The notes beneath the pieces are model-generated. The model was given only the letters and a program-made list of their open reading frames with translations. It ran no database searches and had not been told where the DNA came from. Shown one piece after another: positions 37,902 to 45,641 of a stretch of DNA of 64,000 nucleotides (its first letter is position 1; every line of letters begins with the position of its first letter). The stretch is from the NCBI RefSeq assembly GCF_025628885.1, contig NZ_JAOTIF010000001.1, forward strand, positions 620,001-684,000, given 5' to 3'. Source of the stretch: Paraflavisolibacter caeni. Its GTDB lineage: Bacteria; Bacteroidota; Bacteroidia; Chitinophagales; Chitinophagaceae. The translations under genes and the position numbers were made by a program.

Positions 37902-38342
37902 ATGCATCTTCTTTTCAAACTTTTCGTTTTTGCCTTTTGGTTGATTCCTGCACCTTGGCTTACAAATTTCGACCAGGCAAAAACAGAGGCAGGTCAGTCT
38001 CACAAGTATATATTGATTAACTTCTCTGGGTCTGATTGGTGTGGCCCCTGCATCCGTATGAAAAAGGAGATTTTTGAATCCTCCACTTTTGAAAGTTATG
38101 CTACTGAAAAGTTGGTGTTGGTGCGCGCGGACTTTCCGCGTTTGAAAAAAAATCAATTACCAAAAGACCAAATGAAAGCGAATGAAGCATTGGCAGACCG
38201 TTATAACCCTGAGGGAAAGTTTCCTTTTACCATTCTGACCGATGAATCTGGAAAGATTTTGAAACAATGGGAAGGTCTTCCAAATGAAACACCGGAACAG
38301 TTCGTAAACGAATTAAATACGGCAATGAATGCACCCCGCTGA
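37902..38342 (+). CDS. Exported thioredoxin-fold protein
   Basis: The protein has 146 residues. A hydrophobic N-terminus (MHLLFKLFVFAFWLIPAP) acts as signal or anchor. The thioredoxin fold carries WCGPC (Cys 47 and 50 in FSGSDWCGPCIRMKKEIF), a cis-Pro in GKFPFTILTDESG, and ends FVNELNTAMNAPR. It resembles the DsbD-gamma / thioredoxin_7 group and probably reduces envelope substrates with electrons from DsbD. Its last 14 bases overlap the ApbE gene, so the two are translationally coupled, and a four-gene same-strand run starts here. Confidence 0.88.
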   Translation: MHLLFKLFVFAFWLIPAPWLTNFDQAKTEAGQSHKYILINFSGSDWCGPCIRMKKEIFESSTFESYATEKLVLVRADFPRLKKNQLPKDQMKANEALADRYNPEGKFPFTILTDESGKILKQWEGLPNETPEQFVNELNTAMNAPR

Positions 38343-39279
38343 TAGCAGCCTGTCGCTAGAAACAGCACATAAAAAAGTTTTGCGCCTGATGGGCAATCGT
38401 TTTGAGATTACGGTTGTTCACAATGATGCCTCTTGGGCAAATGAACGCATCGATGAGGCGGTAACAGAGATCAGTCGCATTGAAAAGTTGCTCACCACCT
38501 TTAATGAAGAAAGCCAGACGGCTTTGATCAACAGGAATGCTGGTATAACACCCGTAAAGGTTGATCGGGAAGTATTTGACCTGGTTTACCGCTCCCTTAA
38601 AATTTCAAAATTGACCCAAGGTGCTTTTGATATTACTTATGGATCTGTTGATAAAAGCCTTTGGAACTTTGATGCCAGCATGACAGCGCTCCCTGATAAG
38701 GAAACAGCCAGGCAAATGGTCCGGTTGATCAACTGGCGGAATGTGATTCTTGACGAAGCTAATTGCACTGTCTTTTTGAAGGAAAAAGGAATGCGTATTG
38801 GCTTTGGTGGGATCGGTAAAGGCTATGCCGCTGATAAAGCCAAAGAGATTTTGATGCGAAATGGTGTTCAAAGCGGCGTTGTAAATGCAGCTGGAGACTT
38901 GATTACTTGGGGAGGGCAACCAAATGGAAGCCCGTGGACAGTAGGGATTGCTGATCCTGATACAAAACATCCTTTCTCCTACTTGAATATCAGCAATATG
39001 GCAGTGGCTACTTCCGGCAATTATGAAAAGTTTGCCATCATTGATGGAAAGAGATATTCGCACACCATTGATCCTAAAACTGGTATGCCCGTCAGTGGCA
39101 TAAAAAGTGTTACCATTATTTGTTCCAGTGCTGAATTGGCAGATGCCATGGCTACACCGGTTATGGTCATGGGCATCAGGGCCGGGTTGAATATGATCAA
39201 TCAATTACATGGGGTGGCCTGCATCATTATTGATGATGATAATAAGATGTATACTACGCACAATATTAAAATTTCATAA
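38329..39279 (+). CDS. apbE: FAD:protein FMN transferase
   Basis: The protein has 316 residues. ApbE attaches FMN covalently to Ser/Thr of exported proteins. The family features are clear: LMGNRFEITV near the start, LWNFDA, FGGIGKGYAADKA, the FAD-binding NAAGDLITWGG, VATSGNYEKF, and the metal/FAD motif HTIDPKTGMPV. ApbE proteins in Gram-negative bacteria are usually exported, but here there is no signal peptide: the residues before the domain are MHPADSSLSLETAHKK, and an in-frame stop sits immediately before the ATG. Either it works in the cytoplasm or its export route is not visible. It overlaps the thioredoxin gene and is followed after 2 bases by the DUF4266 gene. Confidence 0.93.
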   Translation: MHPADSSLSLETAHKKVLRLMGNRFEITVVHNDASWANERIDEAVTEISRIEKLLTTFNEESQTALINRNAGITPVKVDREVFDLVYRSLKISKLTQGAFDITYGSVDKSLWNFDASMTALPDKETARQMVRLINWRNVILDEANCTVFLKEKGMRIGFGGIGKGYAADKAKEILMRNGVQSGVVNAAGDLITWGGQPNGSPWTVGIADPDTKHPFSYLNISNMAVATSGNYEKFAIIDGKRYSHTIDPKTGMPVSGIKSVTIICSSAELADAMATPVMVMGIRAGLNMINQLHGVACIIIDDDNKMYTTHNIKIS

Positions 39280-39281
39280 AA

Positions 39282-39509
39282 ATGAATAAGCCTTATGCTA
39301 TTCGGACTTCACTTTTTTTTATAGGAGCTGTTGTCGCATTTTCCTCCTGTAAATCAGTAAAGGAGTATCAGAAAAGTCGTCTCAATGATTCGGAAATGGA
39401 ATTATCAGCCCGTAAATCACAGCGGTTTGAACAAAGTTTTCAGTCTTACCGCGAAGGTGCTTCCGGCGCCAATGGCGGTAAAAGCGGTGGTGGTTGCGGC
39501 TGCAACTAA
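39282..39509 (+). CDS. Small DUF4266 lipoprotein with Gly/Cys tail
   Basis: The protein has 75 residues. The lipoprotein signal ends VAFSSCKS (Cys 23), leaving a mature peptide of 53 residues: a short charged helix (KSVKEYQKSRLNDSEMEL), then a glycine-rich tail ending GGGCGCN. The segment REGASGAN (57-64) resembles the ApbE acceptor motif (D/E-x-x-S-G-A-S/T), though the last position is Asn and the family consensus is uncertain to me. The tail CysXCys could bind metal or be the target of the neighbouring thioredoxin. It sits 2 bases after apbE and 43 bases before the DUF3570 barrel. Function is unknown. Confidence 0.85.
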   Translation: MNKPYAIRTSLFFIGAVVAFSSCKSVKEYQKSRLNDSEMELSARKSQRFEQSFQSYREGASGANGGKSGGGCGCN

Positions 39510-39552
39510 TTCGTCATTCGAATCATTCGTTACTCAAAATTCTCCCTGATCA

Positions 39553-40734
39553 ATGCGAAAGATATCTCTAACTCTATTAGGCATGTACCTGGGTATTTTA
39601 AGTGCATTCTCCCAGGGCGCGGATACCGCAAATTATAAAAGCAGGAAACTTCAGTTAGATGAAGTAAACTTTGTCTCCAGCTATTACCACCAGGATGGAA
39701 ATAATTCCGCAGTTACAGGTGGTATTGGGACTGAAAAACTATCCGACTTTGCAAATACATTCGAACTCAAATTGTCAAAGTATGATCGCAAGGCCCGTAA
39801 ACACAGTTATGGACTGGAGTTGGGTATAGATCACTACACTTCCGCTTCTTCTGATAAAATTGACCCTTCCACAATTACTTCTGCATCCTATTCTGATACT
39901 CGTATTTATCCAACGCTTTCCTGGACATTGCAGAATGAAAAAAAGAAGTCATCAATCGGGCTTGCCGCTTCCTATTCCCAGGAGTTTGACTACACTTCTG
40001 TAGGCTTTGGTGCCAGTTATACCAAAGCTTCAAAAGACAATAACCGGGAGTTTGGGCTTAAGTTCCAAAGTTATTTTGATCAATGGCATATCATTTATCC
40101 CATTGAGTTGCGGGGTTATAATGAGGACAAGAATGAAAATCCTAACCGCAATTCTTTTAGCCTTTCACTTTCATTGGCACAAGTCATTAATCAACGATTA
40201 CAGTTGTCCGTTATTGCAGAACCTGTGTATCAAACCGGGTTGCTGGCTACAAAATACCAGCGTGTATATTTTAAGGATGGCTCTTTGAATTCAGAAACCC
40301 TGCCAGATACCCGTGTAAAGTTCCCCATCGGGATCAGGGCTAATTACTTTTTAGGCGATAAGATCATTTTGCGTTCTTTCTATCGTTTTTATGCTGATGG
40401 TTGGGGCGTAAAAGCTCATACGGCGGAACTGGAGACCCCGGTTAAATTAACCCCTTTTGTTTCAATAAGTCCTTATTACCGCTTTTATTCCCAATCGGCT
40501 GCTGATTACTTTGCGCCTTACCAATTGCACAATTTCAGCGATCAGTACTTCACCTCTGATTATGACCTGTCAAAGTTTAACAGTCATTTCTTTGGCACAG
40601 GTATTAGGTTTGCACCACCAAGGGGGGTATTGGGCATACAGCATGTGAACACTTTAGAACTTCGGTACGGGCATTACAGCAGAAGCACTGATTTACAGGC
40701 AAACATCATTTCTTTGCAGATCAAACTAAAATAA
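39553..40734 (+). CDS. DUF3570 outer-membrane beta-barrel protein
   Basis: The protein has 393 residues. A signal peptide (MRKISLTLLGMYLGILSAFSQ) is followed by alternating amphipathic strands that read as a barrel: KLQLDEVNFVSSYYHQDGNN, HSYGLELGIDHYTSASSDKI, SIGLAASYSQEFDYTSVG, LQLSVIAEPVYQTGLLATK. The strand YFTSDYDLSKFNSHFFGTGI is typical of the family. The C-terminal strand ends in ISLQIKLK. DUF3570 genes are next to DUF4266 and ApbE in many bacteria as far as I recall; the barrel may display or secrete the small lipoprotein. This is inference from neighbourhood. Confidence 0.85.
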   Translation: MRKISLTLLGMYLGILSAFSQGADTANYKSRKLQLDEVNFVSSYYHQDGNNSAVTGGIGTEKLSDFANTFELKLSKYDRKARKHSYGLELGIDHYTSASSDKIDPSTITSASYSDTRIYPTLSWTLQNEKKKSSIGLAASYSQEFDYTSVGFGASYTKASKDNNREFGLKFQSYFDQWHIIYPIELRGYNEDKNENPNRNSFSLSLSLAQVINQRLQLSVIAEPVYQTGLLATKYQRVYFKDGSLNSETLPDTRVKFPIGIRANYFLGDKIILRSFYRFYADGWGVKAHTAELETPVKLTPFVSISPYYRFYSQSAADYFAPYQLHNFSDQYFTSDYDLSKFNSHFFGTGIRFAPPRGVLGIQHVNTLELRYGHYSRSTDLQANIISLQIKLK

Positions 40735-40760
40735 GCTTGAAGCCCGGAACCCTGTGCGCA

Positions 40761-40791
40761 AAGGCTGTTCCCCTTTGATAAAAAGGGCCTT
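40761..40791 (+). other. Hairpin in leader of dsbD
   Basis: CCCTTT/AAAGGG (40771-40776 and 40782-40787) with loop GATAA, flanked by AAGG/CCTT. It lies 17 bases before the dsbD ATG and could be a weak terminator of the barrel gene or part of the leader. Confidence 0.35.
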
Positions 40792-40807
40792 GTTTAAAAT
40801 TTGTAGA

Positions 40808-42754
40808 ATGAATTCTTGCAAACCATCATTTCTGTTCGTTTTATTTTTCTTGATTAGCTCTTTTGCTTTTTCACAGGATTCCTCCTCGGTATTGCCATGG
40901 AAGGTATCCAGCCGGAAAATAGGCAATGGACAATATGAAGTTCAATTTTCAGTAAGCAATACCAATGGTTGGCAGTTATATGCTCCCAATCAGAAGTTGA
41001 GTGATATTGCCACAACAGAACTCCAGTTTCCGGATTCTTCTATCCAGCTGGTGAGCGAGATGAATGATTCTGGCAATGCCAGGAAAGTGGAAAGTTCCAT
41101 TTTTGAGGGCACTTCCGTAAAGATTTATGAGAGCCCGACTTCCTGGAAGCAGCTAATCAATATCAAGGGACCTGTACCCGCAACCTTACAAGGTGTTTTG
41201 CTATATACTTATGGAAAGGCGGATGAATTTTACCCCGGTACCGCTTTTAATTTTACCGTTCCACTTGAAGGGGGGACAGCTGCTTCTACGCGAATCAGGA
41301 TATCTTCACTCGATCTGGGCAATCCTGTATCCATATGTGGTGATGATGATACTGCAGATAAAAGCCTGGCAGGCATCTTCTTGCTTGGTTTTCTGGGTGG
41401 ATTGATCGCATTGATCACTCCTTGTGTTTTCCCCCTCATTCCGCTTACAGTTTCTTTTTTCACCAAGCGTTCCGGCAGCAGGCAGAAAGGTGTAAGGAAT
41501 GCTTTGATGTATGGTTTTAGCATCTTTCTTATCTACGTGATTTTAAGTTTGCCGTTCCATATCGTTGATCAGGCCAACCCTGAAGTGCTCAATAACATTT
41601 CCACAAACATCTGGTTGAATCTTGCCTTCTTCGTCATCTTCATTTTTTTCGCTCTTTCTTTTTTTGGCTTGTATGAAATAGGACTGCCTTCAGGCTTTGC
41701 CAATAAAATAGATACAAAATCTGGCATTAGTGACTTTTGGGGTATTTTCTTTATGGCGTTGACCCTGGCAATTGTTTCATTTTCATGTACGGGTCCTATC
41801 CTCGGTTCCCTGCTGGCAGGTGCGCTGACCAACGATGGTGGTGCCATTCAGTTGACTTCCGGTATGGCAGGCTTTGGTCTCGGGCTGGCTTTACCCTTTG
41901 CCTTATTTGCACTATTCCCGGGATGGTTGCAATCACTGCCCAAATCTGGCGGTTGGCTCACCAGTGTTAAAATAGTGCTGGGCTTCCTTGAACTGGCATT
42001 GGCAGTAAAGTTTTTATCAAATGCCGACCTTGTCAAGCAATGGGGCTTTTTAAGACGCGAAACTTTCATAGCCATCTGGATCATCATTGGTATAGCCATT
42101 GTGTTGTACCTTCTGGGAGTAATCCGTTTTTCACATGATAGTAAGCCGAAGATGACCAAAACCCGTTGGGCGTTCATCATTTTGTTTGCAGCAGCAACGC
42201 TCTATCTGGTTCCTGGTGTTACCAATACAAGCGCGGCCAATCTTAGATTGATCAGCGGCTTCCCGCCACCCATGTGTTATAGCCTTTACAAACACCCGGT
42301 GAACTGTGAAAAAAATATTGAGCCTATAATCAACGATTATGAAGGAGCCCTGCGCCTGGCAAAAGAAAAGAACAAGCCTGTTCTCATTGACTTCACAGGT
42401 TGGGCCTGTGTCAATTGCCGTCGTATGGAAGAAAAAGTTTGGCCCAATCCTGATGTAGCACGCATGATGAAAAATGATTTTATTGTGGTATCACTTTATG
42501 TTGATGAGCGTAAAAGATTGCCGCTGGCCGAACAGGTTCAGTTCAAAACAAAAACTGGTGTTGAGAAATCTATTGTTACTGTTGGTGACAAATGGGCCAC
42601 GTTTCAATCGGAAAATTTTAATGCTGTCTCGCAGCCGCAATATGCTATTATCAGTCCCGATGAAAAAGTATTGACCAAAACCAAATCTTATACCCCTGTT
42701 GCAGAAGAGTTTGTCCAATGGCTGCAATGCGGCTTGAATGCCATGAAGAAATAA
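40808..42754 (+). CDS. dsbD: Thiol:disulfide interchange protein DsbD
   Basis: The protein has 648 residues from the ATG at 40808 (signal MNSCKPSFLFVLFFLISSFAFSQ); a GTG upstream would place 18 charged residues before the signal. DsbD carries electrons from cytoplasmic thioredoxin to the periplasm. The membrane domain has the Cys pair in place (ITPCVFPLIPL, C206; FSCTGPILG, C327), and the C-terminal thioredoxin domain has CVNC (C534, C537). The N-terminal alpha-domain is recognisable (WKVSSRKIGNGQYEVQF, FNFTVPL), but the redox motif is replaced by TYGKADEFYPG: both cysteines are gone. Another protein must take over that step; the free-standing domain at 37301 is the obvious candidate. Confidence 0.94.
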   Translation: MNSCKPSFLFVLFFLISSFAFSQDSSSVLPWKVSSRKIGNGQYEVQFSVSNTNGWQLYAPNQKLSDIATTELQFPDSSIQLVSEMNDSGNARKVESSIFEGTSVKIYESPTSWKQLINIKGPVPATLQGVLLYTYGKADEFYPGTAFNFTVPLEGGTAASTRIRISSLDLGNPVSICGDDDTADKSLAGIFLLGFLGGLIALITPCVFPLIPLTVSFFTKRSGSRQKGVRNALMYGFSIFLIYVILSLPFHIVDQANPEVLNNISTNIWLNLAFFVIFIFFALSFFGLYEIGLPSGFANKIDTKSGISDFWGIFFMALTLAIVSFSCTGPILGSLLAGALTNDGGAIQLTSGMAGFGLGLALPFALFALFPGWLQSLPKSGGWLTSVKIVLGFLELALAVKFLSNADLVKQWGFLRRETFIAIWIIIGIAIVLYLLGVIRFSHDSKPKMTKTRWAFIILFAAATLYLVPGVTNTSAANLRLISGFPPPMCYSLYKHPVNCEKNIEPIINDYEGALRLAKEKNKPVLIDFTGWACVNCRRMEEKVWPNPDVARMMKNDFIVVSLYVDERKRLPLAEQVQFKTKTGVEKSIVTVGDKWATFQSENFNAVSQPQYAIISPDEKVLTKTKSYTPVAEEFVQWLQCGLNAMKK

Positions 42755-43100
42755 TAATAGCAACCAGGCCCATCGTTTAGCCCAGTCTTGCAATACGTCA
42801 ATTCGAAAATGGTGCGTGCGCCTTATTGCCTGCCGGTTTACCCGGCAGCGGTCATGGTATTGCGATGGTAAACACGCCTTGCATTTCTGTTGGCGACAGC
42901 CAACCTTTATATGGCGCTCGAGAGGTTGCGCCATCCAATAACACACTTCCATTACAGCTTATCAATCATTTCACTAGAAGCAAGGCCTCCGCATTTGTTA
43001 CTATTTTTTTAGTACTAGCCAATCCATATCTTTGGAAAACGTAAATTAATGTAACTATTCGAAGTTGATATGTAGGTAAAAGAAAGTAAACAAAAGAGAA
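42755..43100. other. 346-base gap with three short hairpins and a promoter element
   Basis: No gene is supported. Three consecutive hairpins are visible: CTGCCGG/CCGGCAG (42830-42848, loop TTTAC), GTTGGC/GCCAAC (42889-42904, loop GACA) and ATGGCGC/GCGCCAT (42911-42934, 10-base loop). This stretch is clearly GC-richer than its surroundings. The right end holds a -7 element for the next gene. Confidence 0.5.
43027..43034 (+). promoter_or_regulatory. -7 element (TATCTTTG) upstream of the glycosidase
   Basis: An exact TAnnTTTG match 66 bases before the ATG at 43101. A TTTG at 42994-42997 is 29 bases away, longer than the usual 17-23, so the -33 box is unclear. Confidence 0.4.
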
Positions 43101-44723
43101 ATGAATAAAATAAAAAATATAATACTCTGGTTTTGCTACATGGTGCTACCGGGTCTGGCAGCAACGGCCCAACAAAAAGTTGCGCAATGGGGCAGGTATG
43201 AAGTCCTCCTCAAAGCCGGTACCGATAAAAATCCTTTTACCAATGTCAGCCTAAAGGCCACTTTTACTGGGGAAGACACCAGCATTTCGGTCAACGGTTT
43301 CTATGATGGCGAAGGAAACTATAAAATACGGTTCATGCCAACAAGGCTTGGCTCCTGGCGGTATACCACCTCCAGTAATCTGTCGCAATTGAACAATAAA
43401 AAAGGGTCCTTAGAATGTGTAAAGCCTGGCGGTAACAATCACGGCATGGTCAAAGTGTCTGATGTATATAGTTTCAGGTATGCTGATGGGAAACCCTATT
43501 ATCCATTTGGAACGACTGCATACGCCTGGAACCATATGGATCAAGGGGTGCAAAAAGCTACGCTGAATGCGCTGCAACAATCGGGTTTCAATAAAATCCG
43601 GATGTGCGTCTTTCCAAAAAATTATTCCCTGGTCAAAGAAGAGCCGGAAGTGTATCCTTTTGAATTGAAAGGAACTAAAAAGGATGAAAAGGGCAATGAG
43701 ATTAAAGTCTGGGATTTTGAAAGATTCAATCCTGTATTTTTTCAGCGCCTGGAGCATTGTATAGATGAATTGGATAGCCTGGGCATCGAAGCCGACCTGA
43801 TCCTGTTTCATCCCTATGATAAAGGACGTTGGGGTTTCGACGCCATGATCAATGAAACGAACATTCGCTACATCAAATACCTGACGGCCCGATTGGCCTC
43901 TTTCCGGAATGTATGGTGGTCATTGGCCAATGAATGGGACTATGTAAAGGCTAAAACTCCGGCGGACTGGGATCTGATCGCCAAAACCGTTGTCGCCAAC
44001 GATCCTTATCGTCATTTGTGTTCTATACACGGAGCAACTGCCACCTATTTCGATTACTGGAAGCCGGAGTTTACCCATGTTAGCATACAGGATGAATCAC
44101 CGGTTCAAAGCCCCGGTTCGGCAGCCTTGTTGCGTCAGATCTACCACAAGCCCATTATTTCCGACGAAGTGGGATATGAAGGGAATTTGCCATACCGCTG
44201 GGGGCGTTATAGCCCCGAGGAAATGACGTATTTGGTGTTAAATGGGGTGATGGGCGGTACTTATGTTACCCATGGCGAATGTTATATGTTTAAGGACGAT
44301 TCCGATACCATCTTCTGGGCCAAGGGTGGTCATTTTAGAGGCACTAGTTGGAAACGGATTGCATTTCTTAGAAAACTCGTGGAGGAATGCCCCAACTCCC
44401 TGCAATTAGCCGACATTAGCCGCGATAATAAAACTGCTACCGCAGGCAATGGATATTACTTTATCAATTTCGGCAAAGAGATAAATCAATCGTGGCTGTT
44501 TAACCTCCCAGTTAAAAATGCCGATTATAAAAAAGTAATGCCAGGTACCCGTTTTAAGGTGGAGATCATTGACGTTTGGGATATGACCATTACTGAATAT
44601 CCCGGAATATTTGAAACCACAAAGGAAATGGATTACCGGGTGTATGATAAAGACTTTAAAAAAGTCAATTTGCCTTTGAAGCCATTAATCGTTTTAAGGA
44701 TTAAGGAAATAAAAGGTTTATAA
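43101..44723 (+). CDS. DUF5060/DUF4038/DUF5605 glycoside hydrolase-like protein
   Basis: The protein has 540 residues. A signal peptide (to AATAQ) is followed by a DUF5060 beta-sandwich (about 25-105, QWGRYEVLLKAGTDKNPF, ATFTGEDTSISVNGFYDG). A TIM-barrel of the DUF4038 type comes next (FRYADGKPYYPFGTTAYAWN), and then a DUF5605 C-terminal beta-domain (YYFINFGKEINQSWLFNL). Two Glu fit a retaining clan-A-like pair: WWSLANEWDY as acid/base and PIISDEVGYEG as nucleophile. Related enzymes act on apiose, rhamnogalacturonan or arabinogalactan; the substrate cannot be chosen here. It stands alone, far from the SusC/D region, with its own terminator and promoter element. Confidence 0.82.
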   Translation: MNKIKNIILWFCYMVLPGLAATAQQKVAQWGRYEVLLKAGTDKNPFTNVSLKATFTGEDTSISVNGFYDGEGNYKIRFMPTRLGSWRYTTSSNLSQLNNKKGSLECVKPGGNNHGMVKVSDVYSFRYADGKPYYPFGTTAYAWNHMDQGVQKATLNALQQSGFNKIRMCVFPKNYSLVKEEPEVYPFELKGTKKDEKGNEIKVWDFERFNPVFFQRLEHCIDELDSLGIEADLILFHPYDKGRWGFDAMINETNIRYIKYLTARLASFRNVWWSLANEWDYVKAKTPADWDLIAKTVVANDPYRHLCSIHGATATYFDYWKPEFTHVSIQDESPVQSPGSAALLRQIYHKPIISDEVGYEGNLPYRWGRYSPEEMTYLVLNGVMGGTYVTHGECYMFKDDSDTIFWAKGGHFRGTSWKRIAFLRKLVEECPNSLQLADISRDNKTATAGNGYYFINFGKEINQSWLFNLPVKNADYKKVMPGTRFKVEIIDVWDMTITEYPGIFETTKEMDYRVYDKDFKKVNLPLKPLIVLRIKEIKGL

Positions 44724-44731
44724 ACGAACGT

Positions 44732-44777
44732 AAAAATGAAGCCCTCAACTTTTTAAAAAGTTGAGGGCTTCATTTTT
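44732..44777 (+). terminator. Terminator after the glycosidase gene
   Basis: A 46-base perfect palindrome (44732-44777, core GCCCTCAAC/GTTGAGGGC, flanked by A5 and T6). Confidence 0.9.
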
Positions 44778-45059
44778 TAAGAAAATAAACAGTCAGGGCT
44801 ATACAGCACTGACACTCTCCGCCTTAGGCGGACCGGGGTGAGTCGGGATAATTGGGCGTCATTCCTAATCAGCCTCCTACAAATGCGGTTTGGGGTGCAG
44901 TTGGAGATTAAGAATGACAATGACTTGATTACTGGTCATAGCAAAGCGAATGAACAACTTATCATGGTTATGAGTTGTTCATTCGCTTAAATAAACAACA
45001 AAAGAGCCCTTGTTGAAAGTGGGTCATTTCATTATTTATATGAATTGTTAACAGTAATT
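44778..45059. other. Intergenic stretch with REP-like hairpins
   Basis: No gene is supported. Three structures are visible: TCCGCC-TTA-GGCGGA (44818-44832) followed by CCGGGGTGAG, which resembles intergenic repeats I associate with this phylum; an imperfect inverted repeat GTCATTCCTAATC / GATTAAGAATGAC (44858-44870 and 44906-44918, 12 of 13 pairs); and a 16-bp stem at 44944-44988. Confidence 0.5.
44944..44988. terminator. Long hairpin beyond the sigma-factor gene
   Basis: A 16-bp perfect stem (arms 44944-44959 AAGCGAATGAACAACT and 44973-44988) with a 13-base loop, 71 bases past the stop of the minus-strand sigma factor. The T-run is weak on both sides; it most likely ends the sigma-factor transcript. 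Confidence 0.6.
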
Positions 45060-45641
45060 CTAAAGTGCAATTTGCTTTTGGGTCATCATTTTGCGCAGGT
45101 TGATGAGACCATACCTCATACGGCCCAAAGCCGTATTGATGCTGCAATTGGTGACACTGGCTATTTGTTTGAAACTCATATCCGCATAATGACGCAGCAC
45201 GATCACTTCCCGCTGGTCTTCTGGCAACATGTCAAGCATATCTCTCACCCGGCTGTGACTTTGCTTTTTGATCATTTTATCTTCGGCACTTTCTTCTGTA
45301 AAATTGAGCACTTCGAAGATATCCTGGTCTTCACTGTTTTTAATGGTTGGTGTACGCTTTACCTTGCGGAAGTGATCCACACAAAGATTGTGTGCTATAC
45401 GCATGGCCCAAGGTAAAAACTTTCCTTCCTCTGTATACCTTCCACTGCGCATGGTATCAATGATGCGAATAAAAGCATCCTGGAAAATGTCTTCAGCAAG
45501 GTACTGGTCTTTAACCAAAAATAGGATAGATGTATAAATTTTATCCTTGTGACGCAATATCAGCGTTTCTAATGCGTTTATATTACCTGCAACAAAAGAG
45601 TTTACAAGTTCATGGTCGTTTAGTGATGTTAAAGATGGCAT
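45060..45641 (-). CDS. ECF-type RNA polymerase sigma factor
   Basis: The protein has 193 residues. Region 2 is clear (INALETLILRHKDKIYTSILFL, LAEDIFQDAFIRIIDTM, FLPWAMRIAHNLCVDHFRK), as is region 4 (MLDMLPEDQREVIVLRHYADMSF, QIASVTNCSINTALGRMRYG). A 30-residue acidic linker joins them. It has no adjacent anti-sigma factor, so its control cannot be inferred. The STN-bearing SusC at 4141 would need a FecR-controlled sigma of this size, but this gene is 40 kb away and lacks FecR. Many phylum members carry such lone sigma factors. Confidence 0.9.
   Translation of the reverse strand: MPSLTSLNDHELVNSFVAGNINALETLILRHKDKIYTSILFLVKDQYLAEDIFQDAFIRIIDTMRSGRYTEEGKFLPWAMRIAHNLCVDHFRKVKRTPTIKNSEDQDIFEVLNFTEESAEDKMIKKQSHSRVRDMLDMLPEDQREVIVLRHYADMSFKQIASVTNCSINTALGRMRYGLINLRKMMTQKQIAL

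Noticed and set aside
38605-39204. 199-codon open frame on minus inside apbE
   Set aside because: Antisense to apbE, no recognisable motifs or start context.
42491-42952. 153-codon Cys/Arg-rich open frame on minus reaching into the gap after dsbD
   Set aside because: Most of it is antisense to dsbD and the rest reads through the three hairpins; no family resemblance.
42826-43044. 72-codon open frame on + in the gap after dsbD
   Set aside because: It covers the hairpins and promoter element; no signal, no motif.
45060-45641. Sigma factor as partner of the STN-type SusC at 4141
   Set aside because: No FecR gene is next to either gene and they are 40 kb apart; no direct evidence for a link.
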